From the NCBI GenBank assembly GCA_963920575.1, contig OY986965.1:9562290-9626289 (forward strand): 64,000 bases of DNA. The letters run 5' to 3'. The notes below the pieces were generated by a model. The model was not told the origin of the DNA, searched no databases, and was given only the letters and a program-made list of their open reading frames with translations. This document shows, piece by piece, positions 57,857 through 64,000 of the stretch; positions within the stretch are counted from its first letter, which is position 1, and the number at the start of each line of letters is the position of its first letter. The translations under genes were made by a program, and so were the position numbers. Source of the stretch: Narthecium ossifragum. Its lineage: Eukaryota; Streptophyta; Magnoliopsida; Dioscoreales; Nartheciaceae.

Positions 57857-60033
57857 ATGGCAGCTGATGGAATTGTGATTCACATGCATCATGGGGGTAT
57901 GCTTGTATGCAATGACCAAGAAGTTAAATACATTGGGGGCAGTGTGAGCACATTCGATAACTGTGACGTTGACTTGTTGAGTGTGATAGAATTTGCTGAG
58001 ATGGCCAAGGAGCTAGGTTATCCTAGTTGCAAAAAGATGTGGTATGTCATACCAGGGACATTATAGCTGTGTAGTTGCTATCTTTACTGATACATTATAG
58101 CTGTGTTATGGGTCTTCTGACTCTATTTAATTTTGCCATTCTTTGTAATGCAGGGCCTTATTCCTGCTATGCAAGACCTCATGCCAGGAGTAGATCATAG
58201 GTTTTGTGTGAGGCATCTTTATGCCAATTTCAAGAAAATTCATCAAGGGTTGCTGCTGAAACAGATCATGTGGAATGCAGCCAGGGCAACAAACAAGCCT
58301 TATTTTGATGCTATTATGGAGGAGCTGAAAGGTATTGATGAAGATGCCTTTAATTATTTGTCCAATCTAACACCTAGCTGGTGGTGTAGGCATGCTTTTG
58401 ATACCCATCCACAATGTGACTTGTTATCTAACAACATGTCTGAGGCTTTCAATAAGTTCATTCTGGATGCAAGAAGGAAACCAATCATCACCCTTCTAGA
58501 GGAAATAAGGCTGAAATTGATGACAAGAATGAGGATTAAAAAGAATGAGATGATGGCCCGTGATACTCACATATGTCCAAGGATCCAGAAAAAGTTGGAA
58601 GAGGCAAAGATTGCAACTAGAGATTGGATAACAGACTGGTCAACTGATACAGAGTTTGAAGTGAGCTGTCTAGATGAAAAGTTCACAGTTTATCTGGACA
58701 AAAAGATCTGTAGTTGTAGAAAATGGGAGTTGACAGGAATCCCATGTGTCCATGCAGTGTCATCCATTTTTTGGAAAAGGGAAATGCCTGAGGACTATGT
58801 TGCCAGTTGGTGCAAGAAGGAGACATACATGCTAGCATACAACCAGAACATCAGGCCCTTGAATGGACCCAGGATGTGGCAGAGGTTATCAACTGTCGAA
58901 TAATGCCTCGCAAGTATAGAAAACCCCCTGGTAGGCCAAAGAAGTTAAGGAGAAAGGATCCAAATGAAGGCACAAGCTCCAACAAAGTAAGGAGGAGAAA
59001 CACCACTGTTAGATGCACTAAGTGTTGGGAATGGGGCCACAACAAAAGGACCTGCCAAAGGCCACAGGCTCCCAAACCCACCAACCAACCTGTCAGGTAT
59101 ACAAAGGAGAAAGGACAAGCACCTATAGAACATTACCCAGCCAATACTATAGAAGTATCTTTGGACCATTACCCTATCAACACTACAGGAGAAACTTCAA
59201 ATGTAAGAAAACTATAGTAGCTCTCTATCTAATTTTGCCAGTCTGTAGGAGTTTAGATTTCTAATTTTGTCATTCTGTAGATAAGTGGCAGTGGAGGGGG
59301 GTCCAGAGGAAGAGGCAGAGGTGCTCACACCCCAGTACATAACACCACTGTAAGAATGTTGTCTAATTTTTACTAATTTTGTCTAATTAGTAGCTCAAGC
59401 TCAAGCTCTAATTTTGCCATTCTGTAGGAGTTTAGATGTCTAATTTTGTCTAATTAGTTGCTCAAGCTCAAGCTCTAATGTTGTTCAGAATGTTGTTTAG
59501 ATTGTTGTTTAGATGTATAATTTTGCTATCCTAGCTTTAAAAGTTATTCATTATTTTTTGTTTAATTGTTTTCTTTGTCCTGCTGCAGGCAAGTGGCAGG
59601 GGAGGGGATTCCAGAGGTAGAGGAAGGGGAACCAGAGGAAGGGGCAGGGGGCAAATAGCTGGAAGAGGTGAGAATGCAAAAGTAGCTGGTGGGGCCACAA
59701 TGCAAGGAAGAGGCTCAAGGTATGGGAGAGGGCAAGGTCATGTAGCTGAGAGAGGCCAGGTTCCAGTGGGTGGAAGATGCCCAGGATATGGAGCTGAGAT
59801 AGGCCCTGGTCAAGTAGTAGGCAGAGGCCAAGTTAATCAGGTAACTTGTCATGATGTATTTTGAACAAGTCTTATTTTAAACTTAGCTTGACTATGAGGC
59901 ACGTGTGTTGTAGGAGGACTGGATTCCAACAGGAGACCAGCATGAAGAGCATGCTCAACAAACTGTAAGACAACCATGGAGACCAGCAGGAAGAGCATCA
60001 GCAATTCAAATAACTGGCGGTAGCCAGAATTAG
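57857..60033 (+). pseudogene. Defective MULE 2 transposase
   Basis: The ATG at 57857 opens a PB1-like N-terminal domain (HHGGMLVCNDQEVKYIGGSV, FAEMAKELGYP), typical of plant MULE proteins, which ends at a stop at 58066. The next exon, from an AG acceptor at 58153, starts in the catalytic domain just after the second Asp (GLIPAMQDLMPGVDHRFCVRH). Some 300 residues with both catalytic Asp residues are therefore missing. The Glu region (SNNMSEAFNKFI), the SWIM finger (CSC..CVH), a CX2CX4HX4C knuckle and RGRG-rich exons (59281-59349, 59589-59840, 59914-60033) remain. A frameshift near 58880-58900 separates SWIM from the PPGRPKK/knuckle part. It cannot encode an active transposase. Confidence 0.8.
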
Positions 60034-60300
60034 AGGCCTAGAGAGAGAGCTGGAGGAGCAGGTGTACCACCAGAAGCTCCAATAATCAGAGGTAGAGGAA
60101 GACTTGGGGTTAGACATGGAGGGAGAACTGGAATATCAGCAGTGCAACAACCTGAACAATGGCAACCTGGTCCAAGCCAGCCTAGCCCCTCACAAAATGA
60201 GTCATCTAACTTTTCAAGTTGTTGACTGGGAAGGAAACATTGTCCAAGCTATTGATGTGTTCAGAGTTTTTTTGGCTAGTGTAGTTTTGATGGATGTAAA

Positions 60301-61946
60301 TGACGCGCCCAAACCACTCGTCGTTAAAAGTGACTAGGGCGTCAAAGATTACAATTTATACCGAATCCTAACTAACTACTACGTAGCTAGCGAGAGTCCG
60401 GGTCGATCCGCAGGGAAATGAGAAATGACTAACGTACTCGATAGATAACTCCAAACAACTAGCTAAAATAATTTGGGTTTTGGATTAATGACTATTGAAG
60501 TAATTAACTAAGTGAAAAGAAAGATAACTAATAATAGAGAGGTCTTGGGATCTCCATTTCATTGTAGGTCCTAATGTAGCCTCCTAAGGAATTAAGGTGT
60601 GTAATCCAATTGGGACGATCGAAATCAAGAAGTCGACAAGCGGGTGGTTAGCCTTACTTATCGCTCAACGGAAGTCGGTTTAGGATCATCCGCCGGAAAT
60701 AATCACATTCACAAAGTCAACGAATGAGTGATTAGCTTCTATCGTCGCTAACGAACCTTCGATTAAGATCGATTCGTCGCAAGAAAAAGATATTGCATGG
60801 AGTCGGGCATTGGATCAAGATGGTTCTAGCACCTCGAATCCAATGCGAGAGAAAGATAGAATGGATCCTTTGATTAGAGAGATAGGGATGGTTCTAGCAT
60901 CCTTAATCTCTAATCTAGGGCTAGTAGTCCTCCTAATGTCATTGGATGTGTTTCTAGCACATCCAACTCATTGGGGCAAAACAACAAACACCTATCATGC
61001 ACAAGTCCTAACTCATACCAAAGAAAGGCATTCATCCATTCAACATATAAAATCCATGTACAAAGATAGAGAAATCATACTCAAATCCATACAATAGATC
61101 ATCCCTAAAGGTTACACATCAAAACCCTAAGAAAACTACAAAAGAATCCTACAACTACATGGAAATCCCAAGAGGGAGGAAGTTAGCTACTCATCTTGGA
61201 TAGATCCATGGATGGAGGTTGATGAAGCTCCCCTCCCATGGATTCCCTCCAAGAAGTCCTCCTCTCAATTGGGTAAGAAACCTAGAAGGGCTGGAGAAAA
61301 CTAAGAGAAGACTCCCAAAATCCCCCCTAAGGGGTCTATTTATAGTAAACAAGCCTCCCCCACTCGGATTAGATCTGGGCCATTGATTTTGCTCGGCTGG
61401 CACCAAAGGATCGATCCTCATAGGGTGAAGGATCGATCATTCGCTTTGTGTGATCGCTGGTCCCGTGAAGGATCGATCCTCCCATAGGAAAGGATCGATC
61501 TTTTCTTCTTGAATTCTGGCTGCGCCCCGATGAAGATCGATCCTCAAGTGTGTGAAGATCGATTCTCTAGAATTTGCGTTCTGTCACTGGAAAATGTGCA
61601 AAAGTGATCGATCCTTCCCAGGGTGAAGATCGATCCTTCAGAACTTGCGTTCTATCACTGAGAAAATGCACAAAAATGATCGATCCTCTCATGCCATAGG
61701 ATCGATCCTTGTTGTCCTGATTGGCTCCTTCTTAAAGCACTTCAAAGGATCGATCCTTCATCAATACAGGATCGATCTTCTTCATAAAAACTGGCCCGAA
61801 TGACATCGTTTAAGCTCAGAACTTGATCCAATCCTCGTTGAGGGCACTTGTACCTGTAATAGGGTAAAATCCATCAGTAAGGCCTTGCTCGGAGACTAAC
61901 AAGACCAAGTTAAAAGGGTGATTTATGCACTTTTCACGTCTTATCA
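60301..61946 (-). mobile_element. Solo LTR A4 with GTAAA target duplication
   Basis: The unit starts TGACGCGCCC and ends CTTATCA on the plus strand, with GTAAA on both sides (60296-60300 and 61947-61951). The reverse complement has a TATA box (CTATAAATAG, 61345-61336) preceded by GGATCGATCC/AGATCGATCC palindromes at 61400-61780, so transcription is on the minus strand. The far end carries CTGCGGATCGACCCGGACTC, as in Athila-type LTRs. It interrupts a minisatellite of MULE 2. Confidence 0.87.
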
Positions 61947-62150
61947 GTAAACATTGGTGGAACTAATGTAGTTTTGATGTGTTCAGAGTTTTTTTGGCTA
62001 GTGTAGTTTTGATGGATGTAAACATTGGTGGAACTAATGTAGTTTTGATGTGTTCAGAGTTTTTTGGCTAGTGTAGTTTTGATGGATGTAAACATTGGTG
62101 GAACTAATGTAGTTTTGATGTGTTAATAGTTTTTTTGGCTATTGGGGAGG
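61947..62150 (+). repeat. 70-bp minisatellite in MULE 2
   Basis: Units start GTAAACATTGGTGGAAC at 61947, 62018 and 62088. A further partial unit lies left of the solo LTR (60254-60300). A second, shorter repeat of TTGTTCAGAATGTTAGCAGC follows at 62180-62320. Confidence 0.85.
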
Positions 62151-62601
62151 AGTTCCAATTGCTCAAACAATTCTAGTCTGTTAGCAGCTATCTGTTGTTC
62201 AGAATGTTAGCAACTACTGTTGTTCAGAATGTTCAGAATGTTAGCAGCTAATGTTGTTCAGAATGTTCAGAATGTTAGCAGCTACTGTTGTTCAGAATGT
62301 TAGCAGCTATCTGTTAGCAGCAAATCATTTAATCAGATGACTGGATTCCAGTCCAGTAGATGTTCTATGCAATAATCAGATCAGTTGAAAAGCAGCTGTG
62401 GATTATATTTTGAAGCTACTAAACAGTTTGACAAAAGCTTGACAGAAGGATTACATTAGATGCACAAAAGGACTACAATTACTACTACAAGCCACTTCAT
62501 GTTAGCATCTAGCCAACAGTTGCACAAAAGGACCACACATTCACACTCAACTCAAGACATGTTCCACATCACTGCAATTACTACTACAAGCACTACAATT
62601 G

Positions 62602-63087
62602 TTACATACAGCCTATGGACTCTGTTTGGAGCCTTTTCACATCCATTTCCAAGCATGCAATAGCATTGTTGATTATTGTTGTCTGATCAAGATCTCTTGT
62701 TTCGGAGTAGGTTTTGCCCACTTGGATTTCACTAATGTCATCATCCTCTTTACAATTCAAGATCTCCAAGACAGCTTCCAGGCTTCGAATCTTCTTGTTC
62801 AACCTATCAATGACTCTCTGTCCACGTTCACATATTTCTCCATCAACCCATTGGAAGAAATCACAGCCACCTAGAGGCTGCAATCAATCAAGATTAATTG
62901 CAAAATTAGAATTCATGAGCTTAATTTTAAGCCGTATGCAAACATAAGTACCGATTACCTTTAATGCACAGTTAAAAAACCTTCTTCCGGGATTTTCTGT
63001 GGTGCAGCTAGTCCTCAATTTGGATCTCGATCCACACAAACAAATTGGAGAAGAATGAAACGGGGAGGATGAACCACTGTAGGACAT
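62602..63087 (-). CDS. GRF-type zinc-finger protein of MULE 2, 2 exons
   Basis: Exons 63087-62959 and 62877-62602 (minus strand, GT-AG) join in frame into 134 residues. Residues 15-55 form a GRF zinc finger: CLCGSR, then NPGRRFFNC, then GCDFFQWVDGE. A coiled coil follows (about 60-80, RVIDRLNKKIRSLEAVLEIL), then an acidic tail. GRF fingers bind single-stranded nucleic acid in several DNA-repair proteins, and small plant GRF proteins are mostly uncharacterised. The gene starts near the right TIR, which is probably its promoter, and converges with the transposase. It may serve the element or be a captured host gene. Confidence 0.78.
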
Positions 63088-63611
63088 TGTGTACCTTTGG
63101 AAAAACAATGTACAAAATGAGAAAGCTCCGACCGTAGCCGCCGTAGCCCTTCCTCTCCCTGTCTTCCTCGCCAAGATCGATGATCTCCCCCCCTTTTCCC
63201 AGCCGACGATCTCTTCGACCGTAGCCGCCATAGCCGACGATCTCTTTGAGCAAGCTCCGACGATCTCTCCGAGCCGACGAACTCTCCCCCCTCTCTTTGA
63301 GCAAACTTTTATTTTACTAACCTGGTGAACCCGATTTAGCCTAAATATAACCTAACCCAGGCGGGAGAGGGAAACGTTGGTCATGTGAGGCTCACGTGAC
63401 CAACGGCGCCGTTGGCTTCTCTGACGGCATACGAGGGCGAGGACCACATTGACACAAAATTGAAACTAGAGGGACCAAATTGGCCAAATTAGAAACATAG
63501 GGACGTAATAAACATTCCAATGAAATTACAGGACCAAAAAGGTAATTTAGCCTTCCAAGAAACGAATTAAGGATCTCAATTTTAATGGTATTGGGTTGGA
63601 TTAACAGATTT

Positions 63612-63641
63612 TATTATTATCATTATTATTATTATTATTAA
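63612..63641. repeat. ATT microsatellite
   Basis: A run of TTA/ATT triplets with one ATC interruption lies about 50 bp outside MULE 2. Confidence 0.85.
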
Positions 63642-63684
63642 ATGAGCGAGTCAATCTTGAGCCATACAAACATGGAGCCGAAAA

Positions 63685-64000
63685 TTAGTGGGGGGTTTTG
63701 TCATTTAGTCCTCTATGACATCCCAACTTGTCATTTGGTCTCCTATACAAGATCATAAGTCTTTTAGTATCATTTTAGGGGAAAAAGACCACACTATCAT
63801 TATAGGTATTTTTGAATTAGTTAGTTGGCATTAATTAGAGTGGTTGGGAATACATGTACCTCTTCTCAATACAGAAAAGGCATGCAACCATGGATGCATG
63901 CATTAATGAGGGCATTAAAAATAAAAAAAAATACTGAAAAATAGAGGGAAAATACCAGAAAATAGGAAAATTGCTGGAAAAATGAGAAAAATGGTAGGAA
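63685..64000 (+). mobile_element. Possible terminus of another MULE at the window edge
   Basis: The sequence TTTGTCATTTAGTCCTCTA..CTTTTAGTATC follows the same order of words as the left end of MULE 1 (TTGTTTAGTCCTTTA..GTTTTAGTACC, 38158-38235). This suggests the left end of a related element that continues beyond the window. No coding sequence is included. Confidence 0.4.

Larger units (their letters stand above)
56851..63552. mobile_element. MULE 2: Mutator-like element with long TIRs and 9-bp target duplication
   Basis: Inverted ends of about 200 bp (56851-57053 and 63362-63552) start GGCTAAATTAC and are nearly identical. The 9-bp flanks are TTTCAAGAA (56842-56850) and TTCCAAGAA (63553-63561), eight of nine matching, which is the Mutator signature. 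Inside are a defective transposase gene reading right, a GRF zinc-finger gene reading left, and a nested solo LTR (60301-61946). The element is non-autonomous. Confidence 0.92.

Noticed and set aside
1..64000. tRNA, rRNA or organellar insertions
   Set aside because: No cloverleaf with a GTTC loop or ribosomal signature was recognised. This is only a reading by eye; a tRNAscan or Infernal run would settle it.

Overview
The window is nuclear DNA of a flowering plant. The evidence is plant transposon superfamilies (Mutator-like, PIF/Harbinger-like, CACTA-like), gypsy- and copia-type LTRs with plant-type primer sites, a PPR gene fragment and a plant cytochrome P450. The P450 is intronless and very GC-rich next to AT-rich surroundings, which hints at a monocot, but no species can be named. 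Only one complete ordinary host gene is recognised: a CYP77B-type P450 at 49986-51512 on the minus strand. Nearly everything else is mobile DNA, much of it nested.

Layout. 1-540: end of an LTR. 821-5160: a CACTA-like terminus split by a minus-strand LTR element (family D, 919-4662). 5991-9477: a complete short non-autonomous LTR element (family C) with 5-bp target duplications. 10018-12534: a TAA-flanked MITE with a solo LTR (family A) inside. 13659-19549: a TAA-flanked TIR element holding a PPR fragment and a second TIR element, which itself holds a solo LTR (family B). 19665-26497: a family D remnant interrupted by two solo LTRs. 27833-31451: a family A solo LTR with a family B solo LTR inserted five bases from its left end. 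32786-36720: a family B solo LTR and a copia-like LTR.

38119-49709 is an 11.6-kb Mutator-like element (MULE 1). It carries two convergent multi-exon genes whose frames I could follow without a break: an 891-aa Ulp1/C48 protease-like protein (9 exons, plus strand) and a 708-aa MULE transposase (4 exons, minus strand, D337-D399-E507, SWIM finger, C-terminal zinc knuckle). Its termini, introns and intergenic spacer are full of a short motif, GGTAGTTACTTCC, whose orientation changes with position.

49986-56285 holds the P450, a 481-bp foldback element in its promoter and a partial duplicate of that promoter without the foldback. 56851-63552 is MULE 2, with about 200-bp TIRs and a 9-bp target duplication (8 of 9 match). 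It contains a broken transposase, a 134-aa GRF zinc-finger gene and a solo LTR. The right edge resembles the terminus of another MULE.

The most unusual cross-cutting signal is that LTRs of several apparently unrelated families all carry clusters of short palindromes with a GATCGATC or GGTCGACC core, each copy having its own flanking bases. In most they lie just upstream of the TATA box. All calls come from reading the sequence; no database search was possible. Family names are therefore inferences from motifs.
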